Below, piece by piece: positions 8,945 to 18,551 of a stretch of 64,000 nucleotides of DNA. The stretch comes from an uncultured Commensalibacter sp. (GTDB taxonomy: Bacteria; Pseudomonadota; Alphaproteobacteria; Acetobacterales; Acetobacteraceae). The DNA lies in NCBI GenBank assembly GCA_946699565.1, contig CAMPDW010000006.1, positions 1 through 64,000 of the forward strand, written 5' to 3'. Within the stretch, counting starts at the first letter, position 1; every line of letters starts with the position of its first letter. The position numbers and the translations under genes are program-made. The notes beneath the pieces were generated by a model that worked only from the letters and a program-made list of their open reading frames with translations, was not told the origin of the DNA and did no database searches.

Positions 8945-9680
8945 TAAATTATTAATAGAAGTTAGTTTTATCTCTATATCGAATAGCTTCAATAAAATTA
9001 GAAAAAGCTAATGATATATTTTTATGATTAAGATAATATAGATAAAATTCTTGGAAAACAGGGGGAATCATTCAAGGTCTCTTGTAATTGACTATTGCGT
9101 ATATAAAATGCAGCAAGTAGTTGAGGAATAAAAGTCAAACCTATTTCATCAAGGATAATATTTAACATTTGTAAACTGCTATTTAGAATGAGATGCTCAT
9201 TAACTTTGACTATGAATTTTTCAATATATTTTCTAAATTTTCAAGCATAACTGTTTCTTAAATTATTATGTTAAATATTGATGTATTTATGATAGATTAA
9301 TTTTAAGATAATATTAGAATATTGTATAAAAAAATTCTTTAAAAGCGGTCTTTAACACATTTTAATAGAATTATCAGTGCAAGTTATTTTTATATTGCCA
9401 ACTGGTTTATCGCTTAGTTCATTGAGTTTTTCGAGTTCCAAATTTATTTGATTTAAATGAAATCCAACTGGATACTATTAATTACTAACCATTTTAGTTG
9501 GAGAAACATTGCATATTGTTCTGGAGAGTAAACGTAAACCAAGTTGTTCTTCAAGATCTTTGATTATATAGCTTAAAGCTGATGGAGTTATTTTTAATTC
9601 AGCTGTAAATTTTGTATAGCTTTTATTTTTTTGTGCTACGGCTAAAAATGATTGTAATATAGTGTCGTTTTTTTCATGTT
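8945..9680 (-). pseudogene. Broken LysR-family regulator
   Basis: On the minus strand from about 9680 an open stretch reads DTILQSFLAVAQKNKSYTKF and continues with TPSALSYIIKDLEEQLGLRLLSR, a LysR winged-helix DNA-binding domain. Further on, pieces of the effector domain appear in separate frames: LNIILDEIGLTFIPQLLAAFYI and, at the end, YLYYLNHKNISLAFSNFIEAIRYR, which is the usual LysR C-terminus. Stops and frameshifts lie between. It probably once controlled the adjacent polyol genes. Confidence 0.75.
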
Positions 9681-9841
9681 ATTATCATAAGTTTAAAAAA
9701 ATAAGAATATTAAATTGAAGAACAAATTTCAAATTTTATATACGAGGAAAATCTGTAATGAATTTTATCTTTAAAAGATAAAAAATTATATGCTACTAGA
9801 ATATTTTATTGATTATTTGAACAGTTTTTGAAATTAAGATA

Positions 9842-10477
9842 ATGAGTTATGCAGTAAAAGAAATTTTTTTTACTTTGCAGGGAGAAGGTTATTTTGCCGG
9901 AAGGACAGCTGTTTTTTGTCGTTTTTCTGGTTGTAATCTATGGTCTGGACAGGAAAAAGATCGATCTACTGCGATTTGTCAATTCTGTGATACAGATTTT
10001 GTAGGTATGGATGGTTCTAGTGGTGGGCGATTTGAAGATGCAGATTCTTTGGCTATAGCCATTGAACAGCATTGGGGAGAAAGAGATTTTTCTTGTCGTT
10101 TTGTTGTTTTTACAGGTGGGGAACCATTGTTACAGCTAGATAAATCCCTAATTGATGTTTTAAAGAAAAAAGGTTTTTTTATCGCTATTGAAACAAATGG
10201 AACGATTCTTGTTCCAGAAGGTATAGACTGGATTTGTGTAAGTCCAAAGCATAGTACTGATTTAGTGCAAACTTATGGAGATGAATTAAAGTTGGTTTTT
10301 CCGCAAGAAACAATGGATCCCAAGAAATTTGAATCATTGTCTTTTAAGTATTTTCGTTTACAGCCTAAGGATGATAAATATAAGAAAGAACATTTGCGTC
10401 AGGCAATTCAATATTGTCAGGATAATCCAAAATGGTATCTTTCATTGCAAACCCATAAGTTAATAGGAATTCCATAA
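9842..10477 (+). CDS. queE: 7-carboxy-7-deazaguanine synthase
   Basis: A 211-residue radical-SAM enzyme that rearranges 6-carboxytetrahydropterin to 7-carboxy-7-deazaguanine in the queuosine pathway. The cluster-binding cysteines are Cys31, Cys46 and Cys49, a CX14CX2C pattern rather than the usual CX3CX2C; this variant is known for the QueE family. The opening [15 protein letters not shown] and the [10 protein letters not shown] motif are also diagnostic. The stop overlaps the start of queC by one base, giving the order queE-queC-queD. Upstream I see no preQ1 riboswitch and only a weak ribosome site. Confidence 0.95.
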   Translation: MSYAVKEIFFTLQGEGYFAGRTAVFCRFSGCNLWSGQEKDRSTAICQFCDTDFVGMDGSSGGRFEDADSLAIAIEQHWGERDFSCRFVVFTGGEPLLQLDKSLIDVLKKKGFFIAIETNGTILVPEGIDWICVSPKHSTDLVQTYGDELKLVFPQETMDPKKFESLSFKYFRLQPKDDKYKKEHLRQAIQYCQDNPKWYLSLQTHKLIGIP

Positions 10478-11199
10478 TGAAAAAAACAGCTCGTTTTTTA
10501 GAGGGGGCCTTAGTTTTATTTTCAGGCGGTCAGGATTCAACGACTTGTCTAGCTTGGGCTTTGACACATTTTTCAAAGGTAGAAACGTTAGGATTTGATT
10601 ATGGACAACGTCATCTGGTGGAAATGGAATGCCGTTTCGTTATTCGTGAAAAAATTATGTACATTCAACCAGAATGGAAAAAACATCTTGGAGAAGATCA
10701 TATTTTAAAATTATCAAATTTAGGAGCAATTTCTGATACAGCATTGACAAGAGAAACTGAAATAGAATGGAATAAACAAGGACTGCCCTCAACCTTTGTG
10801 CCAGGAAGGAATTTACTCTTTTTGACTTACGCGGCGATCATTGCGAATAGAAGGAATTTGCAGCATCTAGTTGGTGGTATGTGTGAAACAGATTTTTCAG
10901 GATATCCTGATTGTCGGGATGATACATTAAAGGCTTTACAAGTTGCAATTAATCTTGGGATGAATACACGATTTGTTTTGCATACGCCATTAATGTGGCT
11001 TGATAAGGCAGCAGAATGGAAAATGGCTGAAAATTTGGGAAATAAAGCCCTTGTTGAATTAATTAATAAAGAAACTCATAGTTGTTATTTGGGAGATCGT
11101 ACCCAATATCATGATTGGGGTTATGGTTGTGGACATTGCCCTGCTTGTGAATTAAGACAAGCTGGATGGGAAGCTTATTTACAGCAAAAGGAAATGTAA
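10477..11199 (+). CDS. queC: 7-cyano-7-deazaguanine (preQ0) synthase
   Basis: Converts 7-carboxy-7-deazaguanine to preQ0 using ATP and ammonia. The 240-residue protein has the PP-loop SGGQDS at 16-21 and the GFDYGQRH motif. Its C-terminal zinc site is complete: Cys203, Cys218, Cys221 and Cys224 in a pattern CX14CX2CX2C. The ATG shares its A with the TAA of queE. The stop codon is directly followed by the GTG of queD, so the three genes are translationally coupled. Confidence 0.97.
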   Translation: MKKTARFLEGALVLFSGGQDSTTCLAWALTHFSKVETLGFDYGQRHLVEMECRFVIREKIMYIQPEWKKHLGEDHILKLSNLGAISDTALTRETEIEWNKQGLPSTFVPGRNLLFLTYAAIIANRRNLQHLVGGMCETDFSGYPDCRDDTLKALQVAINLGMNTRFVLHTPLMWLDKAAEWKMAENLGNKALVELINKETHSCYLGDRTQYHDWGYGCGHCPACELRQAGWEAYLQQKEM

Positions 11200-11733
11200 G
11201 TGTTTGATTTAGTTTTTACACGTCGTTATTCTATGGGGCACCGTTTAATTCACGGGGCTGGGGATATTTGTGCTACACCGCACGGGCATAATGAAGAAGT
11301 AAGTATTTATTTACAAGCTCATGAAGTGGAAAGATTGGATGGTTCGGCAAATATGATTCTACCTTTTTATTATGCAAAAAAAAAATGGCATCAATTTGTT
11401 GATGGTGCAATAGATCATTCTTTTCAGCTTTCAGAGGATGATCCTTTATTGCCATGGTTTATTAAAAATGAACCGAAACGTATTAAGCATTTGTTGGTAA
11501 CACCAGGGGATCCAACAACTGAATTAATGGTTTGTTTATTGATGATTAAAGTCAATAAAATTTTGGAAGCAGAAAATACTGGTTTATATTGTTATAAAAT
11601 TGATATTAAAGAAACACCAACGAATACAATCAGCTTTTCGGGTAATCCATTTGATTTTGTTCCTCAATTAAAAGATGAGAAAAGTCATTGGTGGGAACGT
11701 CCTGATATGTCTATTTCTAATTTGAATATTTAA
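11200..11733 (+). CDS. queD: 6-carboxytetrahydropterin synthase
   Basis: Makes 6-carboxy-5,6,7,8-tetrahydropterin from dihydroneopterin triphosphate, the product of FolE. Zinc ligands are visible as His14 (SMGHRL) and the pair His28/His30 (PHGHN), with the catalytic Cys24 just before them. Length is 177 residues, longer than the minimal 120-residue enzymes, as in the alphaproteobacterial type. The start is GTG, immediately after the queC stop. It completes the queE-queC-queD operon; folE is 20 kb away in this window. Confidence 0.92.
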   Translation: MFDLVFTRRYSMGHRLIHGAGDICATPHGHNEEVSIYLQAHEVERLDGSANMILPFYYAKKKWHQFVDGAIDHSFQLSEDDPLLPWFIKNEPKRIKHLLVTPGDPTTELMVCLLMIKVNKILEAENTGLYCYKIDIKETPTNTISFSGNPFDFVPQLKDEKSHWWERPDMSISNLNI

Positions 11734-11739
11734 GGAATA

Positions 11740-12395
11740 AATTGATATAATATGGTATGATAATTATAAGATCTTTCAGTTCTTTAGTTGTTGGGGTATT
11801 ATATTTACGAATAGCAGTAATTTTTTTTTTAGGTAAAATAGGTGCGTCTAGGATTGGCAATTATAATTTGTTGACCAGCGATAGCATATTTTGTTTTAAC
11901 CAGAATTTAGATATGTTTGATCATTGGATCTTTATAACAAATACTATTCTCAAAGAATCAGATCCTATTGACAAGATTTCCCAATAACATTTTTGGAATT
12001 TTTATCCAGAAGAATATGATTTGCTTTTGCATTTGTCGAACAAACTTATTGTGCCAAGGAGTTCAATATCTGCAATTTCAATAAATTTAGCTTTATTTTT
12101 TCTTGCTGCGATGGCAGCAATTCCGCATCCTGCTGCAAAACAGGAATTTTCTTGTGTTTTATAAATTGGGGATGATCCAAAATATATCGTGCTAATGTTT
12201 TTCCACTTGGTTAGGCAAAAGCCAAAAAAGATGGTTTAATATTTTGTTGGGCAAATCAGTTTTCTATTGCCTGCCAAATGTGCGTATTTTCATTGGCTTG
12301 ATAAAGTAAAATTTCAGGAACAAAATTGACGCGTTTTAAAAGGGTATACTCGTTGATAAATTTTTGGAATGAAGTATTTTGTTCATTAAAAAAAG
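11740..12395 (-). pseudogene. Broken ETF-beta-lysine-methyltransferase-like methyltransferase
   Basis: The minus strand downstream of ubiA keeps recognisable pieces of a class I methyltransferase: FVPEILLYQANENTHIWQAIE, FLAFA with a TAA/TAG where Trp is usual, PSGKTLARYILDHPQFI, the SAM motif FAAGCGIAAIAARKNKAKFIEIADI in another frame, and a tail with ANPRRTYF and YNTPTTKELKDL. These match proteins related to the ETF-beta lysine methyltransferase and the L11 methyltransferase group. At least three frame changes and several stops are present. The presumed start ATG overlaps the ubiA stop codon, so it was once the second gene of a ubiA operon. Confidence 0.75.
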
Positions 12396-13315
12396 TTTCC
12401 AATAAGTATGGCTATAGCGATTAATAAACCAGCATCACGATTTGATTTGAATAATTTTAAACAGCAATTAGGATTATATAAATTAAATTTTTTGATCTGC
12501 CATATAAAATGTCCAATGGGTAAAAGAAGAAAACAAAAAGAAAGCCAATTGTTTTTGTTAAGGATCATGGTAATCAATAACATTACAATACAGAATATAT
12601 AGTTTGTACCTACAAAAATTTGTCCTGCATCTCCAGCCCATCGCGCCGTTGAGTGAATACCAATGCGTTGATCATCTTCAATATCCTGATATCCATAAAT
12701 TGTATCAAAACCAATTTGCCAGAAAATAGTTGATGCATATAAACTAAATTGTGTCCAAGATAAACTTCCTGTTGCTGCGGTGTAACCTAAAAGAGCACCA
12801 AATCCAAACGTTAGTCCTAAAACAATTTGAGGCCATAAAAGAACTCTTTTGGCCCCTGGATAAAGTGTAACAAGGATTAATGATAAGACTCCTAATAACC
12901 AAGAAAGAGGGTTTAGTTGTAGTAAAATAATAAGACCCAGAGTTAAAAGAAAAACTAAAAAGCAAATGGCTTGCTTCATTGAAATAGTATTATTACTTAA
13001 AGGTCTTTGTTGAGTTCTAACAACTTGTTGATCAATTTCGCGGTCCCATATATCATTTACGACACATCCTGCACTTCGCATAATGATGCTACCCAAGGCA
13101 AAAAGAACGATCAGTTTAATACGGATGAGTAAATGAATGTGATGAGGCAGTAAAATTCCCCATAACCCAGGGATGAAAAGAAGCCACGTACCAATAGGAC
13201 GGTCTATTCTTGATAAAATAGCATAAGGTTGTAATGAAGAAGGCAGAAAATTGATCCAGCTTGATAAATTGATATCGGTATATGAAGAAGAATTTTGGTT
13301 CACAATAAATTCCAA
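12386..13315 (-). CDS. ubiA: 4-hydroxybenzoate polyprenyltransferase
   Basis: Inner-membrane prenyltransferase that attaches the polyprenyl tail to 4-hydroxybenzoate in ubiquinone synthesis. The 309-residue protein has eight to nine hydrophobic helices and the two Asp-rich motifs of the UbiA family: NDIWDREID (87-95), which binds Mg-diphosphate, and the second near YGYQDIEDDQRIG. The opening RIDRPIGTWLLFIPGLWG is also typical. It is divergent from rsmE. A decayed methyltransferase overlaps its 3' end. Confidence 0.95.
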   Translation of the reverse strand: MEFIVNQNSSSYTDINLSSWINFLPSSLQPYAILSRIDRPIGTWLLFIPGLWGILLPHHIHLLIRIKLIVLFALGSIIMRSAGCVVNDIWDREIDQQVVRTQQRPLSNNTISMKQAICFLVFLLTLGLIILLQLNPLSWLLGVLSLILVTLYPGAKRVLLWPQIVLGLTFGFGALLGYTAATGSLSWTQFSLYASTIFWQIGFDTIYGYQDIEDDQRIGIHSTARWAGDAGQIFVGTNYIFCIVMLLITMILNKNNWLSFCFLLLPIGHFIWQIKKFNLYNPNCCLKLFKSNRDAGLLIAIAILIGNFF

Positions 13316-13433
13316 AAGTGGTTAGGGTCAAAGTAAGGATGTTTATCGCTCGAATATTTTTCCATTGTTATAATATAAAATTGTTTTTTTAATAGAAAAA
13401 GTTTAATTGTCTATTTTCGCATAAAATGGTGAA

Positions 13434-14174
13434 ATGATGTCTTTTGTACCTCGTATTTATGTTGATGCCAATCATCAATTTTCGAAATTAGTAAATAATG
13501 AGTTATATATTTTACCTTTATCTGTTTCTCATTATCTAGGAAATGTTTTACGGTTAAAAAAGGGGGATTCAGTTGTTTTATTCAACAATGAAGAAGGAGA
13601 ATGGATGTGTGAAATAGAACAACTATCTAAAAACAAATCATTTCTTTTTGTAAAAAAACAGATACGATCACCTATTAATCCAGTTGGTCCAACTTTACTT
13701 TTTGCACCGTTAAAACGAGATGCTACGGATTTGGCTATTCGAATGGCAACAGAATTGGGTGTAAAAACTATACAACCTGTGCAAACGATGAGAACAAATA
13801 GTCATCGTATTAAAGAAGAACGGTTAAAAATCATTTCGATTGAAGCCGCAGAACAAAGTGAGCGTTTAACAATTCCAAAAATAAAACCTATACGTCCTCT
13901 TTTTGAAATATGTGATTATTGGTTTGGTGATCAACCTTTACTTGTGGCTTTAGAGCGATGCCAAGAAAGATTAATTGATAGCAAAAGGAAATTATCATAT
14001 AATGGTAATGAAGGATTGTTAATTGGTCCAGAAGGAGGTTTTGATGAACGTGAAATTAAAAAATTACTTTCTTATCAATTCGTGGTTCCTTTATCTCTTG
14101 GAAATTTGGTTTTAAAAGCTGAAACGGCTATTGTTACAGGGCTTGCAAAATTATTTCCTTATATAAAAGCTTAA
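13434..14174 (+). CDS. rsmE: 16S rRNA m3U1498 methyltransferase
   Basis: SPOUT-class enzyme that methylates N3 of U1498 in 16S rRNA. The 246-residue protein has an N-terminal PUA-like part (HYLGNVLRLKKGD), the KRDATDLAIRMATELGV segment, EAAEQSERL, and the C-terminal knot motifs LIGPEGGFDEREI and LGNLVLKAETA that bind SAM. The start has two adjacent ATG codons. It is divergent from ubiA and followed by gshA 55 bases on. Confidence 0.95.
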   Translation: MMSFVPRIYVDANHQFSKLVNNELYILPLSVSHYLGNVLRLKKGDSVVLFNNEEGEWMCEIEQLSKNKSFLFVKKQIRSPINPVGPTLLFAPLKRDATDLAIRMATELGVKTIQPVQTMRTNSHRIKEERLKIISIEAAEQSERLTIPKIKPIRPLFEICDYWFGDQPLLVALERCQERLIDSKRKLSYNGNEGLLIGPEGGFDEREIKKLLSYQFVVPLSLGNLVLKAETAIVTGLAKLFPYIKA

Positions 14175-14229
14175 TGTAGTATAATAATTATCTCTTTTTT
14201 TAGAACAACAAATGTAGATAGAATTATAT

Positions 14230-15615
14230 ATGTCCAGTTTAATAAATCATGATCAGACCTTAATAACTTCTATACAACAATTAGCTGATTATTTAGCAAG
14301 CGGATGTAAATCAGCTCAAAATTGGCGGATCGGAACTGAACATGAAAAATTTGGATTTATTCATCAACCAGAAGATCAACATTATTTATTTCCTCCTGCT
14401 TATAAACCCAATGGCATTGAAGCTATTTTTAAAAATATGGAAAAACAGCATAAAGCTTGGGATCCTCTTTATGATTCTGGACATATTATTGGTTTTAATA
14501 CTGACAGAGGTGGAATTTCTCTTGAACCAGCAGGACAATTTGAATTATCTGGTGCACCTGTTAAAACTCTTCATGAAACTTCTCGTGAAATAGATCTTCA
14601 TTTTAAAGATATTCATCAAGCTGCAGACCCTTTGGAAATTGGTTTTGTTCCTTTAGGGTTTCATCCTTTTGCCCGTCGTGACCAAATGCCGTGGATGCCT
14701 AAACAACGTTACGAGATTATGAAAGCATATATGCCGAAAGTTGGGCGTTTAGGTCTTGATATGATGACAAGAACATGCACGGTGCAGGTTAATCTAGATT
14801 TTGCTTCAGAAGAGGATATGGCTCGTAAAATGAGGGTATCTTTGGCTTTACAACCTTTATTTACGGCACTTTTTGCAAATTCTCCTTTTTATGAAGGAAA
14901 ACCAAGTGGCTTTCAATCTACACGTGCTTATATATGGACAGATACAGATAATCAACGTGCTGGAATGCCCGATTTTTTCTTTGTAGATAATTTTGGTTTC
15001 GAACGCTATGTTGAATGGTTATTAGATGTGCCAATGTATTTTATTATACGAAATGATAAAATGATTAATGTAGCGGGCGCATCTTTTCGGGCATGGTTAC
15101 AAGGTAAGCCTCCCGTTGGTTTGGAAAAGGAAAAATTGACTATGGGTGATTTTAAAAATCATATTACGGTTGCTTTTCCCGATGTTAGATTAAAGCAATA
15201 TCTTGAAATGCGGGGTGCTGATGCTGGATCTAAAGAAATGATGGTGGCAATGTCAGTATTTTGGACGGGATTATTGTATGATTCCCCAACTTTATTAGCT
15301 GTGGAAAAATTAGTTAAAGAGCATAACTGGTATATTTACATTGAATTAAGAAATAAAGTTCTAAAACAAGGATTATCTGCTATCCTTGGAAAAGAGGATT
15401 TAAGAAAATATTTAAAACGGCTTTTGGAACTTGCTTGCCAAGGATTAAAAAATCGGAATTTTCTTGATCAGAAAGGCAATGATGAATCACAATATCTTCT
15501 TCCATTACAAAAAATTGCTATGGGAGAAATGAATCAATCTGAATATTGGCTGCATCGTTACAATACCGTTTGGAACGGGGAGGTTAAACATATTTTCCAA
15601 GAAGCAAGTATTTAG
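14230..15615 (+). CDS. gshA: Glutamate-cysteine ligase, plant/alphaproteobacterial type
   Basis: First step of glutathione synthesis: ATP-dependent joining of Glu and Cys. The 461 residues correspond to the plant-like class found in alphaproteobacteria. Motifs seen are IGTEHEKFGF (ATP/metal grasp), NTDRGGISLEPAGQFELSG, MTRTCTVQVNLDF, and RAYIWTDTDNQRAGMPDFFF. No chloroplast-like extension. gshB is not in the window. A glutathione S-transferase at 54 kb is a plausible consumer of the product. Confidence 0.95.
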   Translation: MSSLINHDQTLITSIQQLADYLASGCKSAQNWRIGTEHEKFGFIHQPEDQHYLFPPAYKPNGIEAIFKNMEKQHKAWDPLYDSGHIIGFNTDRGGISLEPAGQFELSGAPVKTLHETSREIDLHFKDIHQAADPLEIGFVPLGFHPFARRDQMPWMPKQRYEIMKAYMPKVGRLGLDMMTRTCTVQVNLDFASEEDMARKMRVSLALQPLFTALFANSPFYEGKPSGFQSTRAYIWTDTDNQRAGMPDFFFVDNFGFERYVEWLLDVPMYFIIRNDKMINVAGASFRAWLQGKPPVGLEKEKLTMGDFKNHITVAFPDVRLKQYLEMRGADAGSKEMMVAMSVFWTGLLYDSPTLLAVEKLVKEHNWYIYIELRNKVLKQGLSAILGKEDLRKYLKRLLELACQGLKNRNFLDQKGNDESQYLLPLQKIAMGEMNQSEYWLHRYNTVWNGEVKHIFQEASI

Positions 15616-15727
15616 TAAGATATTAATAATCGGCTTTAAATGATGAATAAATAAGATTATTTTTGAATTACTAAAATCAAATATTATTTATTCTAATAAA
15701 ATAAATTTTAGAAAAAGGAATTAAGTC

Positions 15728-16891
15728 ATGTCGATTCAAAATTTTGAATTTTATAATCCAACCCGTATCGTTTTTGGGCAGAACACAATTAAAAAATTAG
15801 ATTATTTAATTCCTAAAAATGCAAAAGTATTAATTACTATTGGAGGGGGAAGTGTTCGTAAAAATGGGACTTTGATTGAAGTACAAAAAGCATTGGGTAC
15901 ACGTCATGTAGAAGTATTTGAAGGTATTGAAGCGAATCCTCTTTATGAAACGCTTATGAAAGCTGTTGAAAAAATTCGGCATGAAAATTTTGATTTTGTT
16001 TTAGGTGTCGGCGGTGGATCTGTTATGGATGGTACCAAATTTATTGCGGGTTCGGTTCATTATGCGGGTGACCCATGGCAGTTAGTTCTTGATTGTGGAA
16101 AGGATATCAATAAAGTAGTTCCTTTTGGTTTTGTGCTTACCTTACCTGCAACGGGTTCAGAAATGAATGCAAATGCTGTTATTTCTCGTAAAACTACGGA
16201 AGACAAATTACCAATTAAAAATGAACTTTTATATCCCATTTTCTCTATTTTAGATCCAACAAAGACTTTTAGTTTACCAAAGCGTCAAATTGCAAATGGC
16301 ATTATTGATGCTTTTGTTCATACCGTAGAACAATATTTAACCTATCCTGTAAACGCTTTAGTTCAGGATCGTTTTGCAGAAGGGATTTTATTGACGTTAA
16401 TCGAGGAAGGACATAAAACCTTTATCCAACCAGAAGATTATGAATCTCGTGCAAATTTTGTATGGGCTGCAACAATGGCTTTAAATGGTTTAATTGGGGC
16501 AGGTGTGCCAGAAGATTGGGCAACACACATGATTGGTCATGAATTAACCATTTTATATGGTTTGGATCATGGACAGACTTTGGCAATTATATTGCCTTCT
16601 GTGCTTCAGGAAATGCGGCAGGATAAACGTGAAAAATTGATTCAATATGGTAAACGAGTGTGGGGATTAAGCGGGCATAATGATGAAAAAATTATTGACG
16701 ATGCTATTGTAAAAACAAGAGAATTCTTTGAAAGTTTTGGCGTAAAAACCTATTTACATGAATATAATATTGATAAAAGTGCGGTTGATAAGGTTGCTGA
16801 ACAACTCAAACGTCATCATATGACAGCATTAGGGGAAAGAAAAAATATTACACCTGATGTTAGTTATCGTATTGTACAGGCTAGTCTTTAA
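15728..16891 (+). CDS. Iron-containing alcohol/aldehyde dehydrogenase (YqhD/BdhA type)
   Basis: A 387-residue group III alcohol dehydrogenase, cytoplasmic, expected to use NADPH to reduce aldehydes or oxidise butanol-like alcohols. The cofactor motif GVGGGSVMDGTKF is at about 94-105. The metal ligands appear as Asp194 and His198 (DAFVHTVEQY), His267 (ATHMIGHE) and His281 (GLDHGQT), the positions used in E. coli YqhD. A good AAGGAA site precedes the ATG. A LolA-like gene follows after a short gap. The physiological substrate is not known; detoxification of short aldehydes is a reasonable inference. Confidence 0.9.
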   Translation: MSIQNFEFYNPTRIVFGQNTIKKLDYLIPKNAKVLITIGGGSVRKNGTLIEVQKALGTRHVEVFEGIEANPLYETLMKAVEKIRHENFDFVLGVGGGSVMDGTKFIAGSVHYAGDPWQLVLDCGKDINKVVPFGFVLTLPATGSEMNANAVISRKTTEDKLPIKNELLYPIFSILDPTKTFSLPKRQIANGIIDAFVHTVEQYLTYPVNALVQDRFAEGILLTLIEEGHKTFIQPEDYESRANFVWAATMALNGLIGAGVPEDWATHMIGHELTILYGLDHGQTLAIILPSVLQEMRQDKREKLIQYGKRVWGLSGHNDEKIIDDAIVKTREFFESFGVKTYLHEYNIDKSAVDKVAEQLKRHHMTALGERKNITPDVSYRIVQASL

Positions 16892-16926
16892 ATTGTTATA
16901 GATGTTTGCTGAAAGGAAACATATTG

Positions 16927-17580
16927 GTGTGGTTCATTAATTTTATTTTTAGATGTTGGATCATTACTATTCTGGGTTGCATGGGAGTAAACATTTCTGC
17001 TTTTGCCCAAGATCAGGTTGGAGGTAAATCTTTTGTTGTGATGCTTACCGTTAAGGAGCAAAATAATGTCCAACAGATTGAAAACTGGATTAATGATTTA
17101 AGTATAATCAAAGCGGAATTTCAGCAAATTGCCCCGAATGGGCAAAGAAGTACTGGCGAAGTTTGGATTAAACGTCCAGGACGTATACGGTTTGAATATA
17201 ATAAACCAAGTCAATTATTATTGGTTGCCAATAAAGGAAAAATGGTTTTCCATGATGGAGCTATTGATCAAACAACGGTCATTCCAATTGATCAAAATCC
17301 TTTGGGTTTACTTTTAAAACCGGATCTTCATTTTTCTGGTGATGTTAAAATTGTTAATTATGAAAGGAAAAATGGTTTTGTTTTAATTACGGTTGTCAGA
17401 ACAGCAGCGCCTTTGGAAGGAAGTCTAACATTAATATTTAATCAAAATGTAATGTTGTTAAGAGGATGGCAGGTTGTTGATGCACAAGGGCAAGTTACTA
17501 AAGTTGATTTATATAATATCCAATCTATAAAAGCTGTTTCTGATGATTTGTTTAATATTCATTTTAAAGATGATGAATAA
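16927..17580 (+). CDS. lolA: LolA-like outer-membrane lipoprotein carrier protein
   Basis: Periplasmic carrier that takes lipoproteins from LolCDE to the outer membrane. After a signal peptide ending near NISAFA, the mature protein has the LolA opening VQQIENWINDLSIIKAEFQQ, then GEVWIKRPGRIRFEY and the beta-rich core. I choose GTG 16927; TTG 16924 and TTG 16906 are also in frame. AAAGGAA at 16912-16918 suits either of the two later starts. It ends exactly where the convergent rsmI ends, with no base between the two stop codons. Divergent LolA-type proteins exist, so the symbol is probable rather than certain. Confidence 0.8.
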   Translation: MWFINFIFRCWIITILGCMGVNISAFAQDQVGGKSFVVMLTVKEQNNVQQIENWINDLSIIKAEFQQIAPNGQRSTGEVWIKRPGRIRFEYNKPSQLLLVANKGKMVFHDGAIDQTTVIPIDQNPLGLLLKPDLHFSGDVKIVNYERKNGFVLITVVRTAAPLEGSLTLIFNQNVMLLRGWQVVDAQGQVTKVDLYNIQSIKAVSDDLFNIHFKDDE

Positions 17581-18504
17581 TTATTGTGTTTGTAATTCCA
17601 ACGCGCGTTTATAAACGATTTTTTTTGGCAAATGCAGTGCGGTTGATACAATCAGAGCCGCATCTTTAATGGACATTGTTTTTAAAGCCTTGAGAAGATT
17701 TTGATCCAAATTATTTTCGATATTTGTTTCATTCTTTGAAGATGCAGGTCCTAATAAAACAATAATTTCACCTTTGGGATCTGTTGTAGAGAAATGTTTA
17801 ATAATGGTTTTTAAATTACCCCGTTGAACTTCTTCAAATTTTTTGGTTAATTCTCTTGCTACTGCTGCTTGACGATTTTCACTAAAAACCTCTTGTAAAT
17901 CGCGTAACATGTCCAGCAATCTATGGGGTGCTTCATGCCAGATATAGGTCGGGGTCATTCCTATTTGTTCAATGGCTTTTAGGGTGGCAAAGGAATTTTG
18001 TCGGGCTATTGATTTTGTCGGTGGAAAACCAATAAATAAATAAGGATGAGGAGGAAGTCCAGATAAAGTCAAAGCCATTAAAGTAGCATTTGCACCAGGA
18101 ATAGCTGTGATTTTAATATTTTCTTGAATAATGGCTTGTGTTAATTTATAGCCTGGATCAGAAATAAGTGGTGTGCCAGCGTCAGAAATGAGTGCGATTT
18201 TTTTACCATCATGGAGTAAATTTAAAATTTGTTTAATACGATGAAGTTCGTTATGTTGATATAAGCTTTCTGTTTTTGTTGAGATTCCATAAGTAAATAG
18301 TAGTTTTGCACTGACCCGCGTATCTTCACAAAGGATTAAATCACAGTTATGAAGTATTTTTTTTGCTCGGATACTGAAATCGTCAAGATTACCAATAGGG
18401 GTTGAAACTAAAAAAAATTGAGTATTATTCTCAATAAAATGATGATTTGAGACTTGATTTAATTTAATTGGAGTAATATTCGATTGTATAATTTGTTTTT
18501 GCAT
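17581..18504 (-). CDS. rsmI: 16S rRNA 2'-O-methyltransferase (C1402)
   Basis: Tetrapyrrole-methylase-fold enzyme that methylates the ribose of C1402 in 16S rRNA. Diagnostic segments are FLVSTPIGNLDDFSIRA at the N-terminus, CEDTRVSAKLL, the loop LISDAGTPLISDPG and the IPGANA motif. I take ATG 18504 as start; a TTG at 18519 is also in frame. It is divergent from the PBP activator gene, an arrangement (rsmI beside an LppC/LpoA-like gene) common in proteobacteria. Confidence 0.95.
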   Translation of the reverse strand: MQKQIIQSNITPIKLNQVSNHHFIENNTQFFLVSTPIGNLDDFSIRAKKILHNCDLILCEDTRVSAKLLFTYGISTKTESLYQHNELHRIKQILNLLHDGKKIALISDAGTPLISDPGYKLTQAIIQENIKITAIPGANATLMALTLSGLPPHPYLFIGFPPTKSIARQNSFATLKAIEQIGMTPTYIWHEAPHRLLDMLRDLQEVFSENRQAAVARELTKKFEEVQRGNLKTIIKHFSTTDPKGEIIVLLGPASSKNETNIENNLDQNLLKALKTMSIKDAALIVSTALHLPKKIVYKRALELQTQ

Positions 18505-18551
18505 TTTAATAATAAACAATCAAGTTTTGATTAAATTAAAGGAGAAAACTA

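Noticed and set aside
9700..9841. preQ1 riboswitch before queE
   Set aside because: No preQ1-type hairpin and A-rich tail pattern was recognisable upstream.
11757..11987. Plus-strand open frame of 76 codons after queD
   Set aside because: It covers the minus-strand methyltransferase remnant, has no ribosome site and no recognisable protein pattern.
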